A DNA stretch of 64,000 bases, from positions 9,169,151-9,233,150 of the forward strand of contig NC_003071.7 of assembly GCF_000001735.4 (NCBI RefSeq). Direction: 5' to 3'. Below the pieces are notes generated by a model. That model had not been told where the DNA came from. It ran no database searches and saw only the letters and a list, made by a program, of their open reading frames with translations. This document shows positions 13,207 to 24,460 of the stretch, one piece after another (positions within the stretch are counted from its first letter, which is position 1; every line of letters starts with the position of its first letter). This DNA comes from Arabidopsis thaliana. Its lineage: Eukaryota; Streptophyta; Magnoliopsida; Brassicales; Brassicaceae. Position numbers and translations under genes: made by a program.

Positions 13207-14861
13207 CATCAATAACGAGTAAAAATTAGAAGCAGAAACAAAAGGCATCAGCACCAAAATGGGTTTAATTTCTTCAAACAAACCCAAAAAAGAAACGATT
13301 TTTTTAGTTGAAAATCTCAACCACTAGGAAAGCTACAGCCAGAAATGAACTTAGTGGAAAACAAAACCCCATGTATGATACAATCAAAAACATAATTGAA
13401 TCAACAGATTCGGTTTAGCTTTAGAAATCATGCAAAACCCATTTGGCTTTTTAGATTTGCACACTCAAAAGTCTGAATCTTTGAACTTTCCATAAACAGA
13501 GAGACTAATCTTCTTCTTTGTCACACCATTGAACAACAAGAGAGGTTACAGAAGAAAAAGAAACGAGTGTAAGTAGTATATAAACGTACGCGTCTCTCTC
13601 GGCTTCGAAAATGAAAACTGATTAGTACCCACCATGTTTGATCTTCGCTAAACAGAGCTCCTTAAATCAAAACTACGACTCCAAACATGTTAAAGACTAG
13701 AAAGATGCAAGCTTTATGCATGAATCAGAGAGATTTCAAGCAAAGAAGACAAATAGATCTACTTTTTTTCTGGAAAAACTGAAGCGTCTTTTTGTTTCCC
13801 ATAATAGTAATTAGTCATGGTGGCAAAGTGGCAAAGGAGAGAGACAAGAACAATGACGGTTTCGGAAAGTCAATAAGACAAAACTATATATCTACATCTA
13901 TAATATCTATACACTTCAACTTGCTCTCTACTCTACTGTATCTTTGTGTGTAAGATATATATGAATGTGTTCTTCAAACTTATGCTTAGTGTACTCATAT
14001 TTTGGTGGACACATGGTTATGTCTATCTCTCTTACATATTTTTCTATGTTTGAATAGAAATGAGCTATATACCTTGGACAAAAAAAATGATCTATATACA
14101 TACATGTGCTAATCTTTTTACAAATTGGTGTTACATGATTCAGTGTCGTTCTTTCGGGGACATCCAATAAAAAAAATGATTATGTGCTAATACTTCAATT
14201 GGTGTATTAGGGATTCCCTAAATCAAAAAGTTTTAAATTTTGACGGTAAAGAAGAAACTAACTAACCGTTTCGATCTCTATAAAAAGCTAATAAAAAAAA
14301 AAAATGAACGCCTTTAAATAATTAGTTTTTGTGGGAAGATTTAAAATACCGTTATGTATATATATAACCTAGCATATTAATTATTTTTATTTGATATATT
14401 TGAATCATGTTTATGGTCAATTTTGGAATATTTTCACATAAAGTGACAAATAGTTTCACCTTCACATATATGTCCTTAATATCTGGTTAGATATGTTCTT
14501 CACCTTCACATAGATTATATATTTTTTAATTATACATATCAAATTTAACCTTAGTCAAATTTTAACCCAAAAAAAACACCCTTAGTCAAACACTCAATCC
14601 TATTAAGTTTTGAAATTGTTTTGGCAAATTATTCAAACATCACTAGTCATTTTCCAATTTTCATACTTATTTACCTAATATAGACTCGTCAATATGGTAA
14701 TACTATTTTATTTTTTCAACAGCTAGTATAAAATTAAAATTATACTTTTATTTAATAAAGCAAGAATTGCTCGTTGAATACAAATATATTCAAATTATAT
14801 TTAATTATAGGAAATAATATTAAGAAAGTGCATCAGACGACAACAACCAAAAAAAAAAAAA
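13207..14861. other. Intergenic region upstream of CHR34, related to the region at 16.9-17.5 kb
   Basis: 13207-13640 probably holds the CHR34 leader, including the candidate first exon at 13590-13635. The remainder is AT-rich. The stretch about 14520-14845 is recognisably similar to about 17210-17490, including the repeated phrase CCTTAGTCAAA and AAATTATTCAAA. This means the duplication that made the CHR34 fragment included upstream DNA. No other gene is visible. Confidence 0.5.
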
Positions 14862-15461
14862 CTTCTTCATTCTTCAACTTGTTTGTGATCATTACTTGGT
14901 AAATCCTCCACTGTTACCTAACCAAGAACATATGCAAAAAAAGTCAGCCGGAAACTCTAACCAGATATTCAAGAACTCTAATCTATATATGCAAAGAGAG
15001 CTATGTGATTGACTGAATTAAAATGTAAAAGAAGTAACCATAATTGATTCTTGAGCAAAATCCATCTGCCTCTAATGTTCTTCTTATTTTTTTGCCTCTA
15101 CATATAGAGGAGTTTGATTGTCATTATCAATAGAATTCCTCGATGAACCCTCCCCAACACAACCTTCTTGAAGACATCCTGAGCTATTTCCATACATCAC
15201 AACATCATAAGAACTGTTTCGAACAGCATTACTAGTAGAAGCCGAGCCTATAGTCAACTTATCATTAGCATAAAACCAAGGCTCATCATCATCCACAACA
15301 ATCACTTCCTTGAGCTTCTTCGATCGTTTATCATCTGGAGGCTGAAAAATAATGCAAAACGTGATTATAAGTATTTACTAAACAAAAGATGAAATCAAAT
15401 TAATCAACAAACGTTAAAAGCTTACAATAACTGATTCTTGAGGCAACACATCATCTGAATC

Positions 15462-15562
15462 GATGATAATAATATCAGCAGACTTGGCTGGTTCGCTGAT
15501 AATAATATTAGTAGACTTGGTTGGTTCGCTAATAATAATATTAGCAGACTTGGCTGGTTTTT
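15462..15562 (-). repeat. 36-bp tandem repeat in the CHR34-like pseudogene
   Basis: Three imperfect copies of a 36-base unit encode variants of EPAKSANIIIS in the minus frame. CHR34 itself has a single copy at this place (AKSSHNLIID). The repeat expanded after the duplication and keeps the reading frame. Confidence 0.75.
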
Positions 15563-16378
15563 TCTCTTCTCTAGCTTCAATATCTGCCAGCGAGATATAA
15601 CCACTCGAGTAGTCACGTTTCAGCTTACAAAGTCTCACAACATCATCAACAAGCAATCCGTATTTACTATCTTCAAACCCATCAAAGAGATTAGGTAGAT
15701 AGAATGGGTCAAGGCGCTTGGCAAGATCTCCTTGAGTAATGCTCTTGCTAAGTGGATTTGGAGGCCAAGCTGTTCATCATCAATCACGAGTAAAAATTAG
15801 AAGCATAAACAAAAGGAATCAAACATTTACACCAAAAATATTTTTTTCATTTATTCAAACAAATCCAAAAAAAGAAAATATAGAAGACCTTAAGTAGATT
15901 GGTTTTCGCGGGAATATTTAAAATACCGTTATGTTTGTATCATCTAACATATTATTCGATAATTTGTATAACATGAACTATGGTCAATTTCGAAAGACCA
16001 TAAACATGATGTACAAAAAGAAAGAACATGAAACATGCTTCTTCTTCAAATCAATTGAGATGGGCTCTTACACATCTACAAGTACTATTTTTTTTTTCAT
16101 GTTATCCCTTCTACTCTTCCAATATAAAAATTTAAGATCCATATTGTATAGATGATTTATGAATAAGAGTCTAATTAAGATTCACATTGGTGATGAAAAA
16201 CAAAAAAGAAGGGGATTATACAAATAAGAACATCTCTTTATTTCTAATACTTTTTGAAAAACAATAATAAGAAAAAGGACATTCTTTAAAAAGAATGGAG
16301 AATATTGTATGTAGACACAAGATCATAAATATATCTATAAAGAAGAAACAAAATCAGATCTGCATTTGCAGCAAACAA

Positions 16379-16396
16379 TGTGTGTGTGTGTGTGTG
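16379..16396. repeat. (TG)9 microsatellite
   Basis: A pure TG dinucleotide run just inside the first intron of the CHR34-like pseudogene. Confidence 0.8.
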
Positions 16397-16476
16397 TTGT
16401 GTATGAATTCATATAACATTGGATAACAATGATCCATACCTTTCTTTTGTGGATTTTGTTGATTAGCATCCATTGA

Positions 16477-18336
16477 ATCAAGCAGAAGATTCAGAAATTT
16501 TTCTTAGTTTTGTTTGGAATGTGTTTGTTATCAAGAATCAGAGAAAACAAAAACTTTTTGATATAGAAAATGATGTTCTTGACTCATTTATTTATATCAT
16601 AAAAAAGGAACTAAAAATGCAATTACTTTACCAAAAACGAAAAATATGATATAAGTAAATAAAATTTATAAAATTAGTATAAAATGAAAAATATAATAAT
16701 AATAATAAGAATAATATTAATAATAAAGAAGTATAGAATAAGATGTTTAAGCTAGCTACTTTTTGTTTCTAGTTTGTTAATAATAATACACACAAAAAAC
16801 AATTCATAAACTTCTACCAAAAATTAGAACTAATAAAATACTAATTTATTAATTAATTTATTGTTAACAACGTAACTTCAAACGATTGGCGCGAACATTT
16901 AAATGACTTATAATTTTAAACAGTTTTGTGGGCAATATTCAAAAATATCGTTAATATTACGATATTCACTAAGTTATTTTATTAGTTATTTTTCAAAAAT
17001 CTATGAGTGTAGTATTTTTTATTTATCATTGGATTTAATATATATATATATATATATATATATGAGTTATTATTTATTTTCTTGCAAATGTTTGCTTTTT
17101 TGTTTATATGAAATGAACAATGATTATTTTATGTATGGTTAATTATCTGGTTAACAATAATATTTTCTTATTTCCATGTAATTTGTTTTGATATAAAATT
17201 GTAACCTGTTAATTATTTTAACCTTAGTCAAATTGTAACCAAAAAGAACCCTTAGTCAAACCTGTTAATTATTTTCAAAATTGGTAAATTATTCAAAACG
17301 CCAACAGTCAATTTTCATACGTATTTACCTTACATATATTTTCAATACATTAATACTAATTTATTTTATCATATTAAAATCAAATACAAATACACCAAAA
17401 TATCTATACAAAATTTGCCGGTTGACTACAAATATATTCTTTCTTTTTTTGTCAAACTACTACCACTATATTCAAATTATAAATATAGGAAAGTATATTA
17501 AGAGAGAGCTTGATACCACAACAAAAATTACTGTTTCTAAAAACTAACAAAATTACTACACTTCCAATTATAAATTGTTGACTTCAATGAGTTTTTCTTT
17601 TTTTTTGGATAGCTAATTAACGAATGTTCAATCAATATAAGGAGAAAGCTTTATATATTTGCTTTTGAAGTAAATAAAAAGTATATGGTTGACTACTACA
17701 AATATCAGTGTTAAGCATTAATTGTTTCAAATTAGCACTTAGCTATTATTGTTTTTTCGTAATTGACTTCAAATTGATGTGACCACATGATGAAATTCTA
17801 ACATTCTTGTCGCTAACAAACTGCATTATTGTTTCTTATTAACCCTAACTCTCTCACTAATCGATACCGCAATAAACGTAACTCATACTAGGATTCATCT
17901 AACCTATAATACGTCTTTCCGTAATTCTTTATAATTTGGTGCAACCTTGATGGATCTCCCGATAACAGATATTTTTATATAGTTTGTCATTGTTGACACA
18001 CTTGCCATTACTTTGACATGTATTTGTTTTTCATCATTTGGCATGCAAAAAGCAAGAAACAAAATGAACCTAATTAAAAGGAGACATTCCACTCGATTAT
18101 GGCATAAGGCATTCCAAGACTCACGCGATCAAATAAGGAGTCCAAAGACTGCTAGACCAAAAAGGCCAGAGATATTGTATAGAGAACCAAGGAAAGTCCA
18201 TGGATCCTTCCAAAAGGAGATACATCGAGTCATCGACCATGACAGAGCCTCAAGATTTGGTTCAAGGGGTCTCCGAAAATGGCAAATGTAATTCAGCTGA
18301 GGGTTTAGTTCCATAAAGCTCGCTACAATTAAAATT
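16477..18336. other. AT-rich intergenic region with a small GC-richer remnant
   Basis: 16477-17990 is very AT-rich, contains a (TA)n run at 17039-17063 and the segment related to 14.5-14.85 kb. About 18000-18330 differs in composition: it is more balanced, with a 92-codon reading frame on plus and a shorter one on minus. I recognise neither product. It may be a remnant of a gene or older element that preceded the Copia insertion. Confidence 0.45.
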
Positions 18337-18341
18337 AAACC
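18337..18341. repeat. Target site duplication of the Copia element, left copy
   Basis: AAACC directly before the left LTR matches AAACC directly after the right LTR (26130-26134). A 5-bp duplication is the normal footprint of an LTR-element integrase. Confidence 0.92.
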
Positions 18342-19065
18342 TGTAAGGATTTCTTGACCTCAAGCTGTCGACTTAACTTGAGAGTAAGCCCCACAAAACC
18401 AAGAACAGAAAGGACGGATAAGAGCTTGAATGAGAGACAGAGAAAACAGATCAATAGGTGAGTGTTTTTGTGTGTGAGATAATAAGAAGAACACAGAGAG
18501 TTTGTTAACCCAGTTCACCACCGAAGTAGCTACGTCTGGGTCGAGTATGATACTCGGAATCCACTAGGTTCAATATAGAACTTACACCTAGAAACAATAA
18601 GTGACGCACACCAATGCCCTTCACTAGCACTTGATGTTCACTCTATGTGTTTCTAGCCTTAGAGAATACAAGAAAAGTTTAAGCTTATTACAAGTATTCT
18701 CTCCTTAGTCTATATCACTCAATCTCACTCTACACTCTCTCAAACCTAACAAGCCTCTTATATAGCAACAAGAGGTAACCTATGCAATGACCTAAAGCAG
18801 CCGCTCCTCTCACTTTGTCGCTGAGCACAGCTCATAGGAGTCGCCATCACCAAATCAAGACAAAGACTGCTTTAACCAATTGGGAGCACCAGAGGACGAA
18901 CGAGTACGGACTCCTTGCTGTAAATGTAGCCGTTTCCCCTATCTGTGGTCCCAAAAGCAGTTTCACCATGGTCTCATTTACATTCACCTCAGTAAAACAT
19001 TTAAATCCAATGAGTCATCATCTTGATGGGACTAGTAGCTTGATCATCAAGGTTTCATCTTCACA
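18342..19065 (-). repeat. 3' LTR of the Copia element
   Basis: 724 bp, read on minus from TGTGAAG to CTTACA. It is the same length as the right LTR with about five substitutions. A TATATAAG box is at 18758-18765. The left end abuts the AAACC target duplication. Confidence 0.94.
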
Positions 19066-19077
19066 AATCTCCACCTG
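19066..19077 (-). other. Polypurine tract of the Copia element
   Basis: On the minus strand AGGTGGAGATT directly precedes the 3' LTR. This purine run primes plus-strand DNA synthesis in LTR elements. About 110 bases of untranslated sequence separate it from the pol stop at 19188. Confidence 0.8.
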
Positions 19078-19187
19078 AAACTTGATGATAAAACCAAAAA
19101 CTTGCACAAACTGTCAATGAGAGAGATAAGAGAGTACCCCGAGAACCTAGTTGTAGGATTCCATACTCGGATTCCTCCTGAGTTTTA

Positions 19188-22100
19188 CTACTCAGGCTTG
19201 ACCTGTAACAAGGTCAAAGCCGCCTGAAACTTGTTTACAGGCACGATCTTGGTGAAGATATCAGCTGGATTCTTTTCAGTGTCAATCTTCACCACATCAC
19301 CATCACCATTAGCAATTATGTCCCGAATATATTGATATCGAACATCTATATGCTTCGTTCTTTCATGATGAACATTATTCTTGGAGAGTGCAATAGCACT
19401 TTGAGAATCACAAAAGATCTCCACGCTCTTTTGTTCATAACCAAATTCCTTCAACAAACCCTTCATCCACACTGCTTCTTTCACAGCTTCAGTTAGAGAC
19501 ATGTACTCTGCCTCTGTAGTTGAGAGAGCTACAACTCTCTGTTGACCTGATTTCCAACTGATAGTGCTTCCTCCAAGAGTAAACACAAGCCCTGTAATTG
19601 ATCTTCTCCGATCTTTACATGCAGCGTGGTCAGCATCGCAGTATCCCACAACCTTAAAGTCACTGCTTCTCTTGTATTGCAACTTAGTTCCCAGTGAGCC
19701 TTTGATGTACCTCAAGACCCATTTGACTCCAAGCCAGTGTTCTCTAGCCGGTTGACTCATGTAGCGACTAATGATTCCAACAGGATAAGCTAGATCAGGG
19801 CGAGTACCTATCATTGCGTACATGATACTTCCTACTGCACTTGAGTAGGGAATTGACTTCATGTAGTCCTCGTCTTGCTCTTGCTTCTCAACTGTGGCTG
19901 CTCGCATCTTCAAGTGAGCTCCAAGTGGTGTCACCACATGTTTTGACTCTGCCATGTTGTAAGTCTCAAGAATTTTATTCAGATAGCCATTCTGTGACAG
20001 CCACAGAGTGTTCTCTTCTCTATTTCTGATAATCTCCATACCGAGGATTCTTTTAGCAGCCCCCAAATCCTTCATGTCGAATCTCTGACTGAGTTCTTCT
20101 TTAAGCTGAGATATATCTTCTTTGTTCTTAGCTGCCACTAGCATATCGTCCACATACAGAAGCAGATAAACCCTTGAACCATCACTCAATTCCTTAATGT
20201 ATGCGCAACTGTCATACAAACTCCTTATAAAGCCAATCTCAGACATGTAAGCATTAAACTTCTCATTCCATTGCTTTGGAGCTTGCTTGAGTCCATACAG
20301 TGACTTATTAAGAAGACAAACTTCATCTTCTTTAAACATTTCTTCATAACCTTCAGGAGGTACCATGTAAATCTTCTCTTTCAGCTCACCGTGTAGAAAT
20401 GCTGTCTTTACATCAAGTTGTTCCAGCTCCAAGTCTTCTTGAGCAACAATAGACATCAGTATTCTAATGGAGACATGTTTCACAACAGGAGCAAAGATCT
20501 CATGGTAATCGATTCCTTTACGTTGAGCATACCCTTTGGCAACAAGCCTTGCCTTGAATCTACCTTCTTCAACTCCAGGAATCCCAAGTTTAAACTTGTA
20601 GATCCACCTACTACCAATAACCTTCTGATGTTGAGGTCTTTTGACCACTGTCCAAGTATGGTTTTTGATCTGTGACTCCATTTCTTCATTCATAGCAAGT
20701 TTCCACTTATTCCAATTCATGCTTCTTTTAGCTTCACTGTAATCTGCAGGTTCTATTTCTCCACTGTCTTCTGTAGTATAGAGAGCTTCAGCGAGATAGT
20801 CTTCATCATCAAACCTCACTGGAGCTCTGATTGTTCTTCTATCTCGATCTCTCACCAGTTGATAACTCAGTGGTGACTGAATTATATCAGTTTCTGAGTT
20901 AACTCCTTCACTGTAGGTTTGAGTGGTTGCCGGACTTGGATTGAATGGAGACTGAGCTTCGACAATCGGATCATCTCCACCTGAGGTGATAACTTCTTCA
21001 TGATCAAGATCCAAATCCAAATAAGAGCTTGGTGGTGCCTCGTTTTCATCTTTCTCAGCATCTTTACTCTGCATCATGTCCTTGTAAGATGCATTTTCTT
21101 GAAAAATCACATTTCTGCTCACCACACACTTCTTCTCTTCTAACAACCAAATCTTGTAACCCTTAACACCAATAGGATATCCTACTAGTATTCCTTTCTT
21201 AGCTCTCGGATTGAGCTTTCCATCGTCAGTGTGAACAAACGCAATGCACCCGAATCTTCTTAAGTAGCTGTAGATTGGTGACTTCCCTGACCATCTCTTG
21301 TCTGGTACTTCATAGTTTAGAGCTGATGATGGGGTTTTGTTGATGAGTATAGCTGTCGTATGAGTAGCCTCTGCCCAAAACTTCTTTGGAAGACCAGAAT
21401 CACTAAGCATACTCCTGACTTTCTCCATTAAGGTCCTGTTCATGCGCTCTGCAACACCATTCTGTTGTGGCGTGTATGCACACGTTCTATGCCATAGAAT
21501 CCCTTTCTGTGAGCAGAACTCATCAAATGACCTGTTACAAAACTCAAGACCATTGTCTGTTCTAAGAGTTTTTATCCTCTTGTCAGTTTGGTTCTCAACA
21601 AGGTTAGCCCATTCAACAAATTTATCAAATGCCTCATCCTTAGTCTTCAGGAAATAAATCCTAACTTTTCTAGTGTAATCATCAATAAACGATATGAAGT
21701 ATTGACATTTACCTAGAGAGAATGGCACTGATGGAGCTCCCCATAAATCCGAATGCACATACTCCAGCTTCTCTCTTGTATCATGTTGAGCTAAGTTGAA
21801 TCCAATCCTCTTAGCTTTCCCGTATATGCAGTCCTCACATGTCTCCAGCTTGGACACTTTTTTCTTGTCCAAAAGACCTTTTTTCAGCAATAAATCCATG
21901 TTCTTTTGACTCATGTGTCCCAATCTTCGATGCCACAAGATTGTGTCATCTTGTCTCTTCACCACAGAGAGAGACTCTTCTGTTACTGGTCTCCACTGTA
22001 ACAGGTAGAGTGTATAACACCTTCTTACTGTGAGTAGAACACTGTCTCCCGCAATGATGCTCAGTGTTCCATTTTCTAACTTGAAACTGTAGCCAGACTT

Positions 22101-22496
22101 CTCAAATGTTCCCAGAGATAAAAGATTCCTATCCATTTCTGGAATGTATCTCACATTTGTAAGACGAACCACCATTCCTGCTTCATTCTTAACCCGGATT
22201 GTGCCTATTCCTCTGACCTTTGAAACAGTCTTGTTTCCCATCCTCACAGACCCACCAGCATCCTCATTCAAATCTTCAAACCATTCACGCTTGTATGTCA
22301 TGTGGTAACTACAGCCAGTGTCCATGACCCATTCGTCCTCAAGATGTATGTCTGTAGAAGACAAAGCTTCAGAAACATAAAGCCCATTAGCTTCAGAGTA
22401 GTTACTGCTACCGTTTGATGATTCACCTTTGTTGTTGTTGTTAGTTGTCTTTGTCTGAGGTTGTGTTTTGTTCTTGTTAGGACATGAACTCTTGAA
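19188..22496 (-). CDS. Copia pol region: protease, integrase, reverse transcriptase, RNase H
   Basis: About 1,100 codons remain open without a stop on the Copia side of the nested insertion. Aspartic protease has the WVMDTGCSYH segment. The GAG-pre-integrase and zinc part has LWHRRLGHMS and CEDCIYGKAKR. The integrase core shows the D, D and E positions in HSDLWGAP, LRTDNGLEF and QQNGVAERMN. Reverse transcriptase has GFKARL-like and LDVKTAFLHG segments, then SLYGLKQAPKQW and the YVDD active site. RNase H has the CDADHA, TTEAEYM and CDSQSA blocks. The coding region originally continued upstream into gag; the nested LTR now separates them, so this frame lacks its normal start. Translation today would have to begin from inside the inserted LTR, which is unlikely. 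Confidence 0.93.
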   Translation of the reverse strand, partial: FKSSCPNKNKTQPQTKTTNNNNKGESSNGSSNYSEANGLYVSEALSSTDIHLEDEWVMDTGCSYHMTYKREWFEDLNEDAGGSVRMGNKTVSKVRGIGTIRVKNEAGMVVRLTNVRYIPEMDRNLLSLGTFEKSGYSFKLENGTLSIIAGDSVLLTVRRCYTLYLLQWRPVTEESLSVVKRQDDTILWHRRLGHMSQKNMDLLLKKGLLDKKKVSKLETCEDCIYGKAKRIGFNLAQHDTREKLEYVHSDLWGAPSVPFSLGKCQYFISFIDDYTRKVRIYFLKTKDEAFDKFVEWANLVENQTDKRIKTLRTDNGLEFCNRSFDEFCSQKGILWHRTCAYTPQQNGVAERMNRTLMEKVRSMLSDSGLPKKFWAEATHTTAILINKTPSSALNYEVPDKRWSGKSPIYSYLRRFGCIAFVHTDDGKLNPRAKKGILVGYPIGVKGYKIWLLEEKKCVVSRNVIFQENASYKDMMQSKDAEKDENEAPPSSYLDLDLDHEEVITSGGDDPIVEAQSPFNPSPATTQTYSEGVNSETDIIQSPLSYQLVRDRDRRTIRAPVRFDDEDYLAEALYTTEDSGEIEPADYSEAKRSMNWNKWKLAMNEEMESQIKNHTWTVVKRPQHQKVIGSRWIYKFKLGIPGVEEGRFKARLVAKGYAQRKGIDYHEIFAPVVKHVSIRILMSIVAQEDLELEQLDVKTAFLHGELKEKIYMVPPEGYEEMFKEDEVCLLNKSLYGLKQAPKQWNEKFNAYMSEIGFIRSLYDSCAYIKELSDGSRVYLLLYVDDMLVAAKNKEDISQLKEELSQRFDMKDLGAAKRILGMEIIRNREENTLWLSQNGYLNKILETYNMAESKHVVTPLGAHLKMRAATVEKQEQDEDYMKSIPYSSAVGSIMYAMIGTRPDLAYPVGIISRYMSQPAREHWLGVKWVLRYIKGSLGTKLQYKRSSDFKVVGYCDADHAACKDRRRSITGLVFTLGGSTISWKSGQQRVVALSTTEAEYMSLTEAVKEAVWMKGLLKEFGYEQKSVEIFCDSQSAIALSKNNVHHERTKHIDVRYQYIRDIIANGDGDVVKIDTEKNPADIFTKIVPVNKFQAALTLLQVKPE

Positions 22497-22501
22497 GTGT
22501 C
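22497..22501. repeat. Target site duplication of the nested solo LTR, left copy
   Basis: GTGTC here matches GTGTC at 24565-24569, immediately outside the two ends of the inserted sequence. Confidence 0.92.
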
Positions 22502-23635
22502 TGTGAGACCCAGTCCCGGACGTCTCGGCGTCCGGCGACCGTGTACTCAAGTTCGCGCCTCTCCCCGGCCGAACCCCTTAATTTTTCGCGATTCAACATA
22601 GAATTGCCTTTACGAGGCTAAATTCTATAATCGCTCTCTTATTACACAGCGGAAGTCTTTCTAACCTTGGTTTAATTCTAACCAACTCTTGTACCAGTTT
22701 CATCGTCTTTGTCCCTTAGACTTAGATCGATCCTTTACTCGGTCAAGACATCCATATGTTCGCTAACCATTCTAAGCCAAACAATCGCATATTCCTTTAT
22801 CCTACTTTCACGGTCAATTACCAAACGTCTATCTTAACTAATAAGCTAGATCGTTACATACCTTGGCCAATATGTGGATTTGATTCCTTAGCCCGTTTGT
22901 CGCCTTACTCCATTCGTTCAACGACTCGTTATCGGTCGTGAATTGATGAACCAATCCCTATCGTTACTTAGCCATACAACCAACCAACCCCACTGGTCTA
23001 AGTACAACGATAGAGATTGGGGATCGTACGATTCCCTTGGTTTCCGATGGCCGAATCAAGCTCTTGGCTTATTGGTCCATTCGTTCTCCAAACGTACGCC
23101 CCTCCGGCTACATGGTGGACGATTGAGCCCTCGGCTTATCGAACCATCCATGTTTCCGTTCCGGTCGTTTAACACTACGACCGCCCACGGTTTACTAACC
23201 GTTTACCCGTTCGGTCCATGGTGGTCGATAAAGCTTTCAGCTTAATGATCCATCCATGCGGTCCGAACGATATCCTTATCACACCCAACGGTCCGTGGAT
23301 TCATCCACTGGATCATCGTAGGCTAGCCCATGAAATCTTTCTTCCGTCGGTCTTAGGTTTGCTTGTGGGTCCAACATCCGTTTTGTCCATCGGTTCCCAC
23401 CGTGGACTTTCCCGTTGGTTATCCGTCGAGTCACCCTTTGGACTTACCGATCTCTGATCGGTTTCACCATGGCTAAGGAGATAGATACATGAAGGCGGCC
23501 GCGATGTTGATCCTATATGGTGAATCACGTTCCTTACCCATTCTTGGTGCTTTCTCCCTTTATCGGTAAGATTGCATCCATGGGCGACCCTTGGGTGTGT
23601 TCGGATGCACTTATCCTTGTGCTTCCTCGAACACT

Positions 23636-23815
23636 TTTCTCGATCCATCCCATCCGACGATTGGTCTGTCTGACCCGTTCCGTCAGACGATCGGCTTGTC
23701 CCATCCGACCCGTCCGACGATCGGTCTGTCCCATCCGTCTGGCCGATCTGATCCGTCTGACGATCGGTCTGACCGATCCTATCCAACGATCTGTCTACCA
23801 GATCCGATTCGTCTC
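23636..23815. repeat. Degenerate tandem array of a GATCGGTCTG-type motif in the solo LTR
   Basis: Words such as CGACGATCGGTCTG, CCCATCCGT and GATCCGTCTGAC recur about every 20-25 bases. Copies are imperfect and the register shifts, so the array is an old, diverged minisatellite. Confidence 0.75.
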
Positions 23816-24064
23816 TAAGACGAACGGTCTACCCTCTCCATCCTCTACACTCCATCGAATCGTTGGACCGGAAGGTAGCATGCGCATCAGTTCGATTGAG
23901 TTATACTCGCCGAGCCGCACCCCCTTTCCGACCAACAACTCTAGGATGTGTTGGGACTCCTTTAAGAATGTTTTATGATGTTTTGGATGTTGTGAGATGA
24001 TGTGAGATTATTCCAAAGGCCTTGGGCGTCCTCCCTTATATAGGGGGCGAATAGATGCTTCCCA

Positions 24065-24180
24065 AAGCATCACATCCGTTCCTTGCACCCTTCCGAAAGG
24101 TCACATCCGTTCCTTTCACCCTTCCGAAAGGTCACATCCATTCCTTGCATCCTTCCAAAAGGTCACATCCGTTTTTTGCA
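24065..24180. repeat. 31-bp tandem repeat in the solo LTR
   Basis: About four copies of a unit built on CCTTCCGAAAGGTCACATCC repeat with a period near 31 bases. The TTCCGAAAGG core inside each copy is a short imperfect palindrome. Confidence 0.8.
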
Positions 24181-24284
24181 TCTATTGGGCGATGCAACCG
24201 TTCGTTGGTACCCGCTCGACCTTACACGTTTTGGCCGAGACACCTCTTCACCCGTGAGCTACCACAGTCCACCAGCTCGAGTGT

Positions 24285-24460
24285 CAGCTGACTGGACCAC
24301 CCAGCTGGGTCAGTACCCGATCAGCTCACTGAGCTCAATCGAGCTGTCGGTCTGCTCACCTAGCTGAGCTAGCTAGTCTTCCAGCTGGTTTAGCTCACCT
24401 AGCTTAGCTAGCTAATTCATCCTAGCTTGTCTAGCTCACCTAGCTGGTTCAGCTTGAACT
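24285..24460. repeat. AGCT-rich simple array in the solo LTR
   Basis: CACCTAGCT, AGCTAGCTA and CCAGCTGG words recur through this stretch. The AGCT core is self-complementary, so single-stranded copies could fold on themselves. Confidence 0.65.

Larger units (their letters stand above)
14862..16476 (-). pseudogene. Truncated tandem copy of the 5' part of CHR34
   Basis: On the minus strand the pieces match CHR34 exon by exon. A leader exon (16476-16443, starting ATGGATGCTAATC) has a good GT donor. A second exon (about 15770-15420) matches the CHR34 ITQEELAKRPDPF block, and a third (about 15343-15035) matches LKKLKEVIVV and the SSRNS block. The last piece (14916-14862) matches VTVEDSQSNDHKQ. 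Exon 3 is broken by a TAA and a frame shift after the YVEAKK segment, and the last piece hits a TGA three codons after HKQ. Homology then stops at an A-rich tract, so the whole ATPase is missing. A short transcript and peptide from the intact first exons cannot be excluded. Confidence 0.75.

Noticed and set aside
16903..17547. Plus-strand frames upstream of the Copia element
   Set aside because: Their codons are almost all Ile, Tyr, Phe, Lys and Asn, as expected from AT-rich non-coding DNA.
18815..19078. An 87-codon plus frame, repeated at 25879-26145
   Set aside because: It lies in both Copia LTRs, antisense to the element, and is duplicated only because the LTRs are.
22943..23245. A 100-codon frame that could be read as a small protein
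   Set aside because: It is inside the solo LTR and has no domain, and its GC-richer base composition by itself keeps the frame open.
23313..23978. Open frames on both strands with DRSSDG-type or RLVCLTRS-type repeats
   Set aside because: They come from the GATCGGTCTG tandem array in the solo LTR; a 20-25 base array keeps frames open without coding meaning.
24055..24180. Spaced repeats in the solo LTR considered as a CRISPR array
   Set aside because: The 31-base units are directly adjacent with no unique spacers, and the genome is a plant.
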